A program made the position numbers and the translations under genes. Source: Imperialibacter sp. EC-SDR9 (GTDB lineage: Bacteria > Bacteroidota > Bacteroidia > Cytophagales > Cyclobacteriaceae). Taken from it: DNA of 64,000 nt. Below, piece after piece: positions 54,038-63,312 of this stretch (position 1 is the first letter of the stretch; each line of letters opens with the position of its first letter). The stretch spans positions 62,001-126,000 of the forward strand of contig NZ_LR701577.1 of NCBI RefSeq assembly GCF_902498805.1, in the 5' to 3' direction. The notes under the pieces were generated by a model. It was not told the origin of the DNA. It ran no database searches and saw only the letters and a list, made by a program, of their open reading frames with translations.

Positions 54038-54751
54038 ATGAGTGACGGGAATGCAAAAAGCTATCTGGTCGTTGGCGGATCGAAGGGCATTGGGCTTGAG
54101 GTAGTGAAGAAGCTGCTTGAAATGGGGCATTCGGTTCACAGCATTTCAAGATCACAAAGCCCTTTGAGTCATGCTAACCTGGTGCACCATCAGCTTGACG
54201 TCACCATCGGAGACTGGTCGGGGGTCTCACTTCCTCAAGTGCTTGACGGATTTGTATACTGCCCGGGCACCATTAATTTGAAGCCATTTCACCGCCTCAC
54301 TGAGGCAGATTTCAATCTTGACTTCATTGTCAATCTCATCGGCGCAGTAAAAGCCTTACAAAAGGCCTACCTATCGCTAAAAACTGCTGACAAATCTAGC
54401 GTAGTACTCTTTAGCACAGTGGCTGTGTCGCAGGGCATGGGCTTTCATGCTTCGGTAGGGGCCGCCAAAGGAGCCGTTGAGGGGCTTGCCAAATCGCTGG
54501 CTGCGGAGTGGGTGAGCCAGGGAATAAGGGTGAACACAATTGCGCCTTCTCTTGTGGACACCCCGCTTGCCGCCGGCCTTTTATCGTCTGAGGACAAACG
54601 AACCGCTGCTGAGAAAAGAAACCCAATGGGGCACGTAGGTACTGCCCAGGAACTGGCTGAAACTGTTATTCACCTTCTCACCTCCGCTAGCTGGATCACA
54701 GGCCAAGTGATGCACCTTGATGGCGGAATGTCGAGTATCAGACCGATTTAA
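54038..54751 (+). CDS. SDR-family protein lacking the catalytic tyrosine
   Basis: The 237-residue protein has the NAD(P) motif GGSKGIG at residues 14-20, the structural Asn in CPGTINL, a Ser in LFSTVAV, and a normal C-terminus (GHVGTAQELAETV, SWITGQVMHLDGGMS). The catalytic YxxxK is VGAAK in FHASVGAAKGAVEG, so the tyrosine is replaced by valine while the lysine is kept. It may be a pseudo-enzyme or use another acid. It is third in a run with PTPS and folE, where a sepiapterin- or dihydropteridine-reductase-like role would fit by position. Confidence 0.85.
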   Translation: MSDGNAKSYLVVGGSKGIGLEVVKKLLEMGHSVHSISRSQSPLSHANLVHHQLDVTIGDWSGVSLPQVLDGFVYCPGTINLKPFHRLTEADFNLDFIVNLIGAVKALQKAYLSLKTADKSSVVLFSTVAVSQGMGFHASVGAAKGAVEGLAKSLAAEWVSQGIRVNTIAPSLVDTPLAAGLLSSEDKRTAAEKRNPMGHVGTAQELAETVIHLLTSASWITGQVMHLDGGMSSIRPI

Positions 54752-54821
54752 TCATCATTCTTCAAAACAATTCGGTCGATCTTAAAGATATAGATAGTAT
54801 ATCATTCAATATGTAATATTC

Positions 54822-55085
54822 ATGCCAAGTCCGCCAGAAGCATTTCTAATTTTTAAAACTGAGTTAAAAAGGCTTGAGCTAGAGAAAGAAAGGCTTCGAA
54901 TCCAGTATGAGCAAAGGATATCATTGCTAAACGAAGAACTTGATTACTTAAAAGAACAGATAAACTCTCAGGAAAGCATGCTTAAATCGGCTTTCGACTA
55001 TGCGTCTAAGCTTGAGCAAAGCATGAAGGCCTTCAAAGAAGACATTATCCAGGACAAAGCACGCTTGAAAGAAAGCCGCCATTAA
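54822..55085 (+). CDS. Small coiled-coil protein, unknown function
   Basis: The 87-residue product is almost entirely charged heptad-like sequence (ELKRLELEKERLRIQYEQR, NEELDYLKEQINSQES, ASKLEQSMKAF) and should form one long coiled coil. No signal peptide or membrane helix. I do not recognise a family. It is 10 bases before the next unknown gene, in the same direction as the folE run. Confidence 0.55.
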   Translation: MPSPPEAFLIFKTELKRLELEKERLRIQYEQRISLLNEELDYLKEQINSQESMLKSAFDYASKLEQSMKAFKEDIIQDKARLKESRH

Positions 55086-55095
55086 AGCCACGCCT

Positions 55096-55551
55096 ATGGA
55101 AGCTATAAGAAACTTGAAAGAAGCCGACATGGAAGCAATGGGTTTCCAGCTACGTTTCGAAAACCGCTGGGCAAGGGTTGTCTATCACCCTGGCTTGAAG
55201 GTCGTCCTTTGCCAGCTACTTTCGGACTACGTACCTATAGAACATTTTCGCTCTATGTTTCAACAAATTTCAGCTCTAATTGAAAATGGAGATTTTACAA
55301 AATTCATTTTTGATAAAAGATCACTGCGCACATTTCATCAGCCTTCAATGGAATGGTATTTTCTTTATTGGAAACAGGAAATGATGCGTTATGGATTACT
55401 TCAACATCGAAAAATACTGCCGAATCTCAACTGGTTTAAGACAGCCGTTGCCATTGAACGAGAGAAGATCGCCAGCAAAATGTCGCCAGAAGCAGTTAAA
55501 AAACTAGACATCAGGTATTGCGATAATATTCAGGAAGCTATTCAACTATGA
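55096..55551 (+). CDS. Unknown 151-residue protein, possibly STAS-like
   Basis: The product begins MEAIRNLKEADMEAMGFQL and has short strands and helices (WARVVYHPGLKVVLCQLLSDYVP, FTKFIFDKRSLRTFHQPSMEWYF). The alternation of strand and helix with a buried FIFDKR strand recalls SpoIIAA/STAS-like folds, but the resemblance is weak. It overlaps the flavin-reductase gene by four bases (ATGA), so the two are translationally coupled. Function unknown. Confidence 0.6.
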   Translation: MEAIRNLKEADMEAMGFQLRFENRWARVVYHPGLKVVLCQLLSDYVPIEHFRSMFQQISALIENGDFTKFIFDKRSLRTFHQPSMEWYFLYWKQEMMRYGLLQHRKILPNLNWFKTAVAIEREKIASKMSPEAVKKLDIRYCDNIQEAIQL

Positions 55552-56207
55552 ACAGTGCAAATGTTTCCCACCTCAGAGCTGAAGACATACTTTCCATGGA
55601 AAGCCTGGTTAGGCGCAACTTTGTCAATTCGCTAACGGGATTCAAAAGCGTGACCTTGATCGGAAGCAGAAGCTTGGAGGGAGTTAATAACCTGGCTGTT
55701 TTCAGTCAGGTGATCCATGTGGGAGCAACACCTCCGCTGATTGGCGTACTTTTCAGGCCGCATACTGTTTCCAGGCACACGTTCGAGAACATTTTGGCTA
55801 CCGGTTCATTTACCTTGAACCATTTCACAGAAAAGACCGTGCTGCAGGCACATCAAACCAGCGCAAGGTATGGAGAAAGTGAATTTGAAGCCACCGGGCT
55901 AACACCAGAATTCAACGGAAGCTTTTCTTCTCCCTATGTGAAGGAAGGTACGATAAAAATAGGTCTTGAGCTTGTGGAAGTGCAAACCATCAAAGCCAAT
56001 GGCACCGAACTCGTTATTGGAGCCATAAAAGAAACGTTGGTGCCAGAGTTTTGCATCGGATCAGACGGTTTTGTTGACCTGGAAGCTGCTCAGGTCGTCA
56101 CTTGCAGTGGGCTCGATTCGTACCACTCCACCAACAAAATAGCCCGACTTACCTATGCCAAGCCTGGAAAAATACCACAACGAATAGACAAAATCTTGTC
56201 CCATTAA
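55548..56207 (+). CDS. Flavin reductase-like FMN-binding protein
   Basis: The 219-residue protein belongs to the flavin-reductase-like split-barrel family. Visible features are NSLTGFKSVTLIGSRSLEGVNNLAVFSQVIHVGATPPLIGVLF (about residues 20-65; only the tail LIGVLFRP is quoted as family core), TRHTFENI-like HTFENILATGSFTLNHF and a later VGRRSLEGVN-like turn. It reduces or binds FMN. Coupled by a 4-base overlap to the unknown gene before it. The partner enzyme is not known. Confidence 0.8.
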   Translation: MNSANVSHLRAEDILSMESLVRRNFVNSLTGFKSVTLIGSRSLEGVNNLAVFSQVIHVGATPPLIGVLFRPHTVSRHTFENILATGSFTLNHFTEKTVLQAHQTSARYGESEFEATGLTPEFNGSFSSPYVKEGTIKIGLELVEVQTIKANGTELVIGAIKETLVPEFCIGSDGFVDLEAAQVVTCSGLDSYHSTNKIARLTYAKPGKIPQRIDKILSH

Positions 56208-56299
56208 AAAATGTGGCTTTCCACACCGGTATTTGTTGAGGGAAATACCAAGTATCCAAAAATCATCCGATTATATTAAAATTTTTCAATTTACTCAGC

Positions 56300-56307
56300 T
56301 ATTTTTG
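56300..56307 (+). promoter_or_regulatory. -7 box of the membrane pyrophosphatase gene
   Basis: TATTTTTG matches the Bacteroidota -7 element; the leader to the ATG at 56374 would be about 60 bases. The -33 element is weak. Confidence 0.4.
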
Positions 56308-56373
56308 CGCCCCTGAAATGAGCCTTAACATGTATTAAGGTCTAACAACTTTTCATTGAACTAAAAACTGACC

Positions 56374-58569
56374 ATGAACAGTATAGTGTATTTAGTCCCT
56401 GCTCTGGGGATTTTAGGATTGATCGTAATGATCATGAAATCGTCGTGGGTATCGAAACAAGATGCCGGTGATGACAATATGAAGGTATTGGCCGGCTACA
56501 TCGCCGACGGAGCCATGGCTTTCCTGAAGGCAGAGTGGAAAGTGCTTGGCTATTTCGTGGTAATCGCCGCAATTCTGCTTGCCTATTCGGGCACTCTTGT
56601 TCCTGACTCTCACCCAACCATCGCCATCGCCTTTGTAATAGGTGCGGTTCTTTCTGCATTTGCTGGCTGGGTAGGCATGAACATCGCCACAAAGGCAAAC
56701 GTGAGAACCACCCAAGCCGCCAGAACCTCACTGGCCCAGGCCTTGAAAGTTTCTTTTAACGGTGGTGCCGTTATGGGCCTTGGTGTAGCTGGTCTGGCTG
56801 TTCTGGGCCTTGGCTCACTGTTCATTGTATTGGTTCAGATTTTCGTGCCGGAAGGAGCTGCGGCTACCGGCCTTGAAATGAAAACTGCTATTGAAGTGTT
56901 AGCTGGTTTTTCTTTAGGAGCCGAATCTATCGCTCTTTTCGCCCGTGTTGGTGGTGGCATATACACCAAAGCCGCTGACGTAGGCGCTGACCTGGTGGGT
57001 AAAGTTGAAGCCGGCATTCCCGAGGACGACGTTCGTAACCCTGCAACGATTGCCGACAACGTGGGTGATAACGTAGGTGACGTAGCTGGCATGGGCGCTG
57101 ACCTTTTCGGGTCTTACGTAGCCACCATCCTTGCCACCATGGTATTGGGACAAGAAATTGATGCTTCTGCCGATGCTTTCGGTGGGTTCTCTCCCATTTT
57201 GCTACCGATGATTATTGCCGGTATGGGTCTTGTTTTCTCTATAGTAGGTACATTTTTTGTCCGCATCAAAAGTGAAACTTCCAGTGTTCAGGCAGCTTTG
57301 AACATGGGCAACTGGTCATCTATCTTCCTGACTGGTGTTGGTTCTTTCTTTCTCGTAAACTACATGCTTCCTGCTGACCTTTCCATCAGAGGTTACGAAT
57401 TCACAAACATGGACGTGTTCTACGCTATCCTGCTCGGCCTTGTGGTTGGCGCATTGATGAGCATAGTGACCGAGTACTACACTGCCATGGGTAAAAAACC
57501 TGTCAACTCGATTGTTCAACAGTCTTCTACAGGTCATGCAACCAATATTATCGGTGGCCTTTCTGTCGGAATGGAATCGACAGTGCTACCTATCCTAATT
57601 CTTGCCGCCGGCATTTATGGCTCGTTTTCGTTTGCTGGTCTTTATGGAGTAGCCATTGCGGCTGCCGGTATGATGGCCACTACAGCCATGCAGCTTGCGA
57701 TCGACGCCTTTGGCCCTATTGCAGATAATGCCGGAGGTATCGCTGAAATGAGTGGCCTGCCAAAAGAAGTTCGTGAGCGCACTGACAACCTGGACGCAGT
57801 AGGTAACACTACCGCAGCGGCAGGGAAAGGTTTTGCTATCGCTTCGGCTGCACTTACTGCACTTGCGCTATTTGCAGCATTTGTCGGTGTAGCTGGAATC
57901 GACTCAATCGATATTTACAAGGCTGATGTGCTTGCAGGCTTGTTCGTGGGCGGAATGATCCCATTTATATTTTCCTCCCTTGCTATTGCCGCTGTAGGTC
58001 GTGCGGCTATGGACATGGTAAATGAAGTGCGCCGTCAGTTCAAGGAAATTCCTGGCATCATGGAGTACAAAGGAAAGCCAGAATACGACAAATGCGTAGC
58101 CATTTCAACCAAAGCTTCGATTCGTGAAATGATGCTGCCCGGTGCTATTGCCCTGCTGACTCCGATCATTGTTGGTTTCAGCTTTGGCCCTGAAGTACTC
58201 GGAGGAACGCTAGCCGGTATCACTGTTTCTGGTGTATTGATGGGAATTTTTCAAAACAACGCCGGTGGTGCCTGGGACAATGCCAAGAAGTCGTTCGAAA
58301 AGGGCGTTGAAATCAATGGCAAGATGGAATACAAAGGCTCTGAGCCGCACAAAGCGTCAGTGACTGGTGATACTGTTGGTGATCCTTTCAAGGATACTTC
58401 CGGGCCGTCAATGAACATTCTTATCAAGCTTACGTCTATTGTGGCGCTCATCATTGCGCCACATATTTCCGAAAAACCTCACACAGCATCGATAGACCAG
58501 CAGCTCAATGAGCAAACTGCAAAAGAGATCAGCGTGAAGGTGGAGAAAGTACTTGAAAAGGTTAAGTAA
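56374..58569 (+). CDS. hppA: Membrane-bound ion-translocating pyrophosphatase HppA
   Basis: The 731-residue protein has about 16 membrane helices. The substrate-binding loops [21 protein letters not shown] and [13 protein letters not shown], and [18 protein letters not shown], are conserved. The alanine in GNTTAA (where potassium-independent enzymes have lysine) predicts potassium dependence. It couples pyrophosphate hydrolysis to export of protons or sodium; which ion cannot be decided here. It is a single gene with a strong terminator. Confidence 0.95.
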   Translation: MNSIVYLVPALGILGLIVMIMKSSWVSKQDAGDDNMKVLAGYIADGAMAFLKAEWKVLGYFVVIAAILLAYSGTLVPDSHPTIAIAFVIGAVLSAFAGWVGMNIATKANVRTTQAARTSLAQALKVSFNGGAVMGLGVAGLAVLGLGSLFIVLVQIFVPEGAAATGLEMKTAIEVLAGFSLGAESIALFARVGGGIYTKAADVGADLVGKVEAGIPEDDVRNPATIADNVGDNVGDVAGMGADLFGSYVATILATMVLGQEIDASADAFGGFSPILLPMIIAGMGLVFSIVGTFFVRIKSETSSVQAALNMGNWSSIFLTGVGSFFLVNYMLPADLSIRGYEFTNMDVFYAILLGLVVGALMSIVTEYYTAMGKKPVNSIVQQSSTGHATNIIGGLSVGMESTVLPILILAAGIYGSFSFAGLYGVAIAAAGMMATTAMQLAIDAFGPIADNAGGIAEMSGLPKEVRERTDNLDAVGNTTAAAGKGFAIASAALTALALFAAFVGVAGIDSIDIYKADVLAGLFVGGMIPFIFSSLAIAAVGRAAMDMVNEVRRQFKEIPGIMEYKGKPEYDKCVAISTKASIREMMLPGAIALLTPIIVGFSFGPEVLGGTLAGITVSGVLMGIFQNNAGGAWDNAKKSFEKGVEINGKMEYKGSEPHKASVTGDTVGDPFKDTSGPSMNILIKLTSIVALIIAPHISEKPHTASIDQQLNEQTAKEISVKVEKVLEKVK

Positions 58570-58601
58570 AACCAAGTCTCGCAAAAGCTATACAAGAAAC
58601 G

Positions 58602-58638
58602 AAATGACCCGTACCTCTTTCTGGTACGGGTCATTTTT
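58602..58638. terminator. Terminator between hppA and the convergent sensor kinase gene
   Basis: Perfect 14-bp stem AAATGACCCGTACC / GGTACGGGTCATTT with a seven-base loop, then a T-run. It lies six bases before the end of the sensor-kinase gene and can stop both. Confidence 0.85.
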
Positions 58639-58643
58639 TTGCC

Positions 58644-60962
58644 CTATTCTGTGTGCTCCTTTGGAAACTTCACCACAATCGTGGTGCCCTTGCCAACCTG
58701 GCTCTTGAGCACGATTGCGGCCCCCAGCCTGTCAGCTATTTTCTTTACAACGTACAGGCCAAGGCCGTCTCCCTGCGATAACTGACTGCCTTTGAAAAAC
58801 ATATCAAAACATCTGTCCTGGACATTTTGCGGAATACCCACTCCATTATCTTCCACAGTAAGACTTACATGATCTTTAGGCCCCTCGGTAAAGCTTATTA
58901 CGAGCACAGGTTCTACTTTTGAGGAAAATATCAAGGAGTTTTCGACGATGTTAGTGAGCACGCTTTCTATCAAGTCTTCGCTGGCATTAAAGCCTAAATC
59001 AGGGGCAATATTTACGGTGACTTTTGTACCATTGTCGGTCAATCTATCCTGAAAACCATCCAAAACCTTTTCCACCAGTTTGGCACACAAATCGCTGCCG
59101 ATATGAGTAACCGTTAATTCGGTACTGGAAACATAGCTAATAGCAATTAGCTTCTTAAGCATGCTGTCCATCCCGCTGATGACCTTATCAATCAACTCAT
59201 AGAGTTCTCCTACTTTCTCGTCAGTATTTCTATCCTCAACCAGCTGGACAATCCCTCTTAAAGTCGTTAAAGGGCGCCTCAAATCATGTGAGGCCCGGTA
59301 AAGAAAAGTGTCCAACTCACGGTAAGCTTTTTGCAGGTTAAGGGTCTTCTCCTCAACCAGCATTTCTAGCTTTGAGTTGATCAGATTGATTTGAGCATTC
59401 ACACTGCTCAGTTCCTTGTTGCGGGACTCGATAAATTTGTTCTGTTCATCTACTTTGATCCGCTTTTCATCTAGCTCATTATTTTGCGATTTAATTTCAC
59501 GCAACGCATTCTCCAGCGACTTACCCATGCTGTGAACCTGCGCACCGAGCTCACCCAAATTCTTATTCTTTGAAGCGTCCGAAAAATTAAGGTTCGCATA
59601 CTGCTGTAGCGACTTTAGGGTCTCATTGAGGTTGTCACCAACCTTTGCACTCAGCAGCTCAAGCATGTGATTAATGTCGGCCCTCAGCCTCCTTAATCTT
59701 GGGTTTGCCGCCTGCTCTTTGAGTCTTACCGAAAAAACGCCGTTGTTCACCTGCTCGATTAGAAACTGCATTTCCATAATCAGAGCTTGATCTTTTTCGA
59801 GATTAGACTTGATCCTATCAACCTCCCGATTTATCTCACGGGCCATGTCTTGCATTTCCCTGCTTCCTTTCTCCGATATCTTTTCGTAACCGGTTCGGTC
59901 GCCGTTCAAAAAAAGAAAAAAATTGATGAGGCCGCTCTTCAGCAGCATAAGAGGCCTTACTACCCATCGGGAAGTAATAGCCACCACCAGCACTACGCTT
60001 AGCACAGCTCCTAAGATGCTCATTATCAAATTCTTCCATAGCATTCTAAGATAAGGAGCCATAAAATCTTCCTTCGGCACTTCCGCAACAACAAGCCAGT
60101 CAAACTCAGGCAAAACCCTAGTCATTAACAAAATGGTTTTTCCCTCCCTTTGGAACTCTGCGATTGACACCCTGCCACTAAGTATGTCGTCTGCCACTTT
60201 ACTCAAGCCTGGCTCATTTTTAATATTTGATCCATTTGACTCAGAACTACTATACCCAATCCTGGTTGTGTCGTTATGAAGTTTGATTGTACCGCTACGG
60301 TCAACAATGTAAAGCTGACCAATGGACTGAAGGCTATCATAGGCAATTACTGAACTAAACTTATCAAGACGCATGGCCACATCAGCCAGCCCCAGCACAC
60401 TTCCGTCATCCCCAACAATCTTGTTGTTGACATAGAAAAGCAATTGCTTTTGCCGCACGTATTTGTTGATGTCTATGTTGAACTCCCGAAAGTTGTCACT
60501 ATTGAGGAATTTCTTAAAAAAAGGATCTGCAGCGTCGGTTAATTTTCTCCGAGGCCAATAATTTGAAATAATAACCGGGTTTTCAACCGGGATAATGTGA
60601 AGACTAACAATATTCTTGCTCGCCCCAATTTGGTCCAGGTACCTGAGAATTTGCGTGGTATCAGGTTGTTCGTTCCTGAGCCAGTCCTTAACAAATGGGC
60701 TGTTGGCTAAATATTTTGACACATGAATCGATTCGCTGACATTCTCCATAAACCGAACGGCAGCATAGTCAACCAACACAGGAAGCTCATTTGAAATCAC
60801 CCTTTCCGTGACCGTCTTCTTATTTTGATAAAAAGTCCATACACTTAAAATGGCACCTACAACCAAAATCAATAGTGAAATCAGCACGGTTAGTATAACC
60901 TTGAGTCTCTGTTCCCCCAGAAAGGAAAAAAAATTATATGAAGGTTCTTTTAACGAAGACAT
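58644..60962 (-). CDS. Sensor histidine kinase with extracellular sensor domain
   Basis: The 772-residue protein has two membrane helices (about 17-42 and 308-335) bracketing a periplasmic region of about 260 residues that looks like a double-Cache sensor. After helix 2 comes a linker LKSGLINFFLFLNGDRTGYE like that of some chemoreceptors, and a long coiled coil to about residue 550. The kinase core has the phospho-acceptor His559 in ASHDLRRPL, the N-box NIVENS (about 671), and the ATP-lid glycines DNGVGI (705) and GDGLGL (731). No response regulator is adjacent. Confidence 0.9.
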   Translation of the reverse strand: MSSLKEPSYNFFSFLGEQRLKVILTVLISLLILVVGAILSVWTFYQNKKTVTERVISNELPVLVDYAAVRFMENVSESIHVSKYLANSPFVKDWLRNEQPDTTQILRYLDQIGASKNIVSLHIIPVENPVIISNYWPRRKLTDAADPFFKKFLNSDNFREFNIDINKYVRQKQLLFYVNNKIVGDDGSVLGLADVAMRLDKFSSVIAYDSLQSIGQLYIVDRSGTIKLHNDTTRIGYSSSESNGSNIKNEPGLSKVADDILSGRVSIAEFQREGKTILLMTRVLPEFDWLVVAEVPKEDFMAPYLRMLWKNLIMSILGAVLSVVLVVAITSRWVVRPLMLLKSGLINFFLFLNGDRTGYEKISEKGSREMQDMAREINREVDRIKSNLEKDQALIMEMQFLIEQVNNGVFSVRLKEQAANPRLRRLRADINHMLELLSAKVGDNLNETLKSLQQYANLNFSDASKNKNLGELGAQVHSMGKSLENALREIKSQNNELDEKRIKVDEQNKFIESRNKELSSVNAQINLINSKLEMLVEEKTLNLQKAYRELDTFLYRASHDLRRPLTTLRGIVQLVEDRNTDEKVGELYELIDKVISGMDSMLKKLIAISYVSSTELTVTHIGSDLCAKLVEKVLDGFQDRLTDNGTKVTVNIAPDLGFNASEDLIESVLTNIVENSLIFSSKVEPVLVISFTEGPKDHVSLTVEDNGVGIPQNVQDRCFDMFFKGSQLSQGDGLGLYVVKKIADRLGAAIVLKSQVGKGTTIVVKFPKEHTE

Positions 60963-61127
60963 CTACCCTTGACTGATCTGTATAACTTTAAATCTACAAG
61001 TTTGTTATCGTCATTAGCAACTGACTCCGGTAAAGGCCATTCAACTGTGTGCATTTGACAAACTTTTTCAAACATTAAACTCGGAAAAATAAGTGACTTA
61101 TAAAGGGAAGATGTTAATCTTGTAGTA

Positions 61128-61955
61128 ATGAAGTATATGAAAAAACTTGTTTTTCCCTGCCTTGCATTAATTCTGCTGCTTTCCTCCTGTAAGGATGAGG
61201 AGGATAAGAAGAGCTATCTCACCTTCGACATGTACAGCCCCGAGCTGGACGTAACGAAGACAATCTGGCTCTATCTTCCCGCCGACTACCAGACAACCGA
61301 AAAGGAATATCCGGTAGTTTATTTTCAGGATGCTCAATGGGTTTTTGAAAAGCCTGAAGGGTACTCACAGGAAATGCATGTGGATGAAAATCTGCGAGCA
61401 CTTGAGAAAGAGGGGTTTGAAGGAGTGATTGTAGTAGGCATTCAAAGCAACGAAGAGACGAGAGCAGATGAATTTAGTCTATATGCCAACCCTTCGCTGC
61501 GGGCGGGTGGGAAAGGCCAGCAATATCTGGACTTTATGGTTCATACGCTAAAGCCAAACATTGACAGCCTGTATAGAACGAAAGAAGACCGCTCCAACAC
61601 TGCTATCATGGGCGCAAGCCTCGGGGGCCTTGCAGCATTCTATGGGCTCACCCAATATCCTGAAGTATTTGGAAAGGCTGCTCTTTTTTCGGCGGCTTTG
61701 CATTTCAACGCTGACTCTGTGTTCTCACAGGCTAGCCATAAGCTCGTTATGGAAGACGCTCGGGTCTTTGGAGTTGTTGGGAAAAATGAGCACAACAGTG
61801 AAGTGAATTTTCCGGCAGACAATGAGACGCTTTTCAAGGCGCTGACAAAATACATCCCATCTGAAAACGTAAACTTCACCATCCATGAAGATGGCGAGCA
61901 TAAAATTTGGTTTTGGGAAAGGGAATTTCCCAGTGCAGTACTTTTCCTATTCTAA
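61128..61955 (+). CDS. Alpha/beta-hydrolase esterase lipoprotein
   Basis: The 275-residue product has a lipoprotein signal (LLLSSC, Cys21) and an esterase-D-type alpha/beta-hydrolase fold. The nucleophile serine is in IMGASLGGLAAF and the probable catalytic histidine in EDGEHKIWFW. VVYFQDAQWVF near residue 65 is a usual N-terminal block. Related enzymes cleave iron-siderophore or other esters. It is a single gene; the substrate is not known. A TAATCTTG box ends eight bases before the ATG. Confidence 0.82.
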   Translation: MKYMKKLVFPCLALILLLSSCKDEEDKKSYLTFDMYSPELDVTKTIWLYLPADYQTTEKEYPVVYFQDAQWVFEKPEGYSQEMHVDENLRALEKEGFEGVIVVGIQSNEETRADEFSLYANPSLRAGGKGQQYLDFMVHTLKPNIDSLYRTKEDRSNTAIMGASLGGLAAFYGLTQYPEVFGKAALFSAALHFNADSVFSQASHKLVMEDARVFGVVGKNEHNSEVNFPADNETLFKALTKYIPSENVNFTIHEDGEHKIWFWEREFPSAVLFLF

Positions 61956-62089
61956 CCCTCGGAATTTTGCTGGATAAACACAGCTAACAGCTTTACTTTC
62001 CGGGAAAAACACCGTCAAAACTTCCGTTCAAGGTTTGCATATTAAATAATTATTGAAATTGCATAACGTTTGATGCACTTTGGCACTTT

Positions 62090-63166
62090 ATGAAACTATC
62101 GGAGTATCTCCTCACAACCCCTTATTACCTTTTCTGGAAGGGCAAAAAACTATTTGACTCAAGTGACCAGGTCATAGACTTTTACATAGGAGAAATGATG
62201 GACTACTTTATTATGAAGCCGATCATAAGAAAGTTTCCCCAATCCAGAATTGTTGCAAAAAACAGACATATAAAAAAGGAGCTTGAATCACTCGGAGTAG
62301 CAGCTATATCCTGGCCCTCCTTTCCTGACGTCGTTGTAATGGCCAGACATGCCATGCACGAATTTCCCATTGACAATGTGATCAAAATAGGAATGGCGCA
62401 TGGTGTGTACCAGTTCAAAAAGTTTATCGAAGCCAAAAAGTACAATGTTTTTCAGCGATTCTTTATGACCTCTGAGGAGCACATGATGATGGGTGAAAAA
62501 ATTGGTATAAAATGCGGCGTTGCCATAGGTTGTCCTAAACTGGACCAAGCTTTTAACGGAGAAATTGACGATACTTATCTTGAGGAACTAAAGGCTTCTT
62601 TGAATTTGGATTCGGCAAAACCCACCGTGATGTTCTCGGCCACGTGGGACAAGTCGGGCATGTCTGCTATTCACCTGTGGCATGATAGAATAGAAGAGCT
62701 GACCGATACCTACAATGTAATGGTGACCCTTCACCCGTTTATGAGTAAACGATTCACGGATGGCTTACGTAGCAAAAAGAGCATCGTTTACATTGACAGC
62801 TACAATACTGTTCCTTACCTGATGCTGGCTGACGTTCTGATTTCTGATACCAGTAGCATCATTGGCGAGTATTGTGCCTTCAACAAACCTATCGTATCCT
62901 TTAAGGTAGATACAGGCACGAGATTAACAGACGACATCAAGGAGCTGATAAGGTCCATTAGCATTTCCGTCCAATCATTTGATGAAGCAAAAATTGCCAT
63001 TGAAAAATCGTTAAATAACGACACCCTTGGGGCGGCCCGGGAGGCAGCCAATAAGAAATTCTTCTATGCGCTCGACGGAAAAGCATCCGATAGAGCGGCT
63101 GAAGAAATTGTAAAAGTGCTGCAAGAAAATAACCTGCACGCCGACGCATCATTAATGCAGGTTTAA
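62090..63166 (+). CDS. CDP-glycerol glycerophosphotransferase-like glycosyltransferase-fold protein
   Basis: The 358-residue protein fits the Glyphos_transf (TagB/TagF-like) family of GT-B enzymes. Blocks include IGMAHGVYQFKKF, MFSATWDKSGMS, VTLHPFMSKRF and the C-terminal LISDTSSIIGEYCAFNKPIVSF. In Gram-positives the family polymerises teichoic acid; in Bacteroidota the products are unknown, possibly surface polysaccharide decorations. It has no neighbouring glycosyltransferase genes. A clear start is at ATG 62090. Confidence 0.82.
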   Translation: MKLSEYLLTTPYYLFWKGKKLFDSSDQVIDFYIGEMMDYFIMKPIIRKFPQSRIVAKNRHIKKELESLGVAAISWPSFPDVVVMARHAMHEFPIDNVIKIGMAHGVYQFKKFIEAKKYNVFQRFFMTSEEHMMMGEKIGIKCGVAIGCPKLDQAFNGEIDDTYLEELKASLNLDSAKPTVMFSATWDKSGMSAIHLWHDRIEELTDTYNVMVTLHPFMSKRFTDGLRSKKSIVYIDSYNTVPYLMLADVLISDTSSIIGEYCAFNKPIVSFKVDTGTRLTDDIKELIRSISISVQSFDEAKIAIEKSLNNDTLGAAREAANKKFFYALDGKASDRAAEEIVKVLQENNLHADASLMQV

Positions 63167-63312
63167 GACCGAATAACAGCCTGCTCGCCAATCCAGCCAG
63201 CCCCAATTTAATTTACAATACTTTGTTCCTTGCCTTAAATAACTCTCACTTTTTTATAGATTCGTTTTGGTAGCCCTCATTCATTTTCGATCTCACACAC
63301 CGCAAAACTCCA

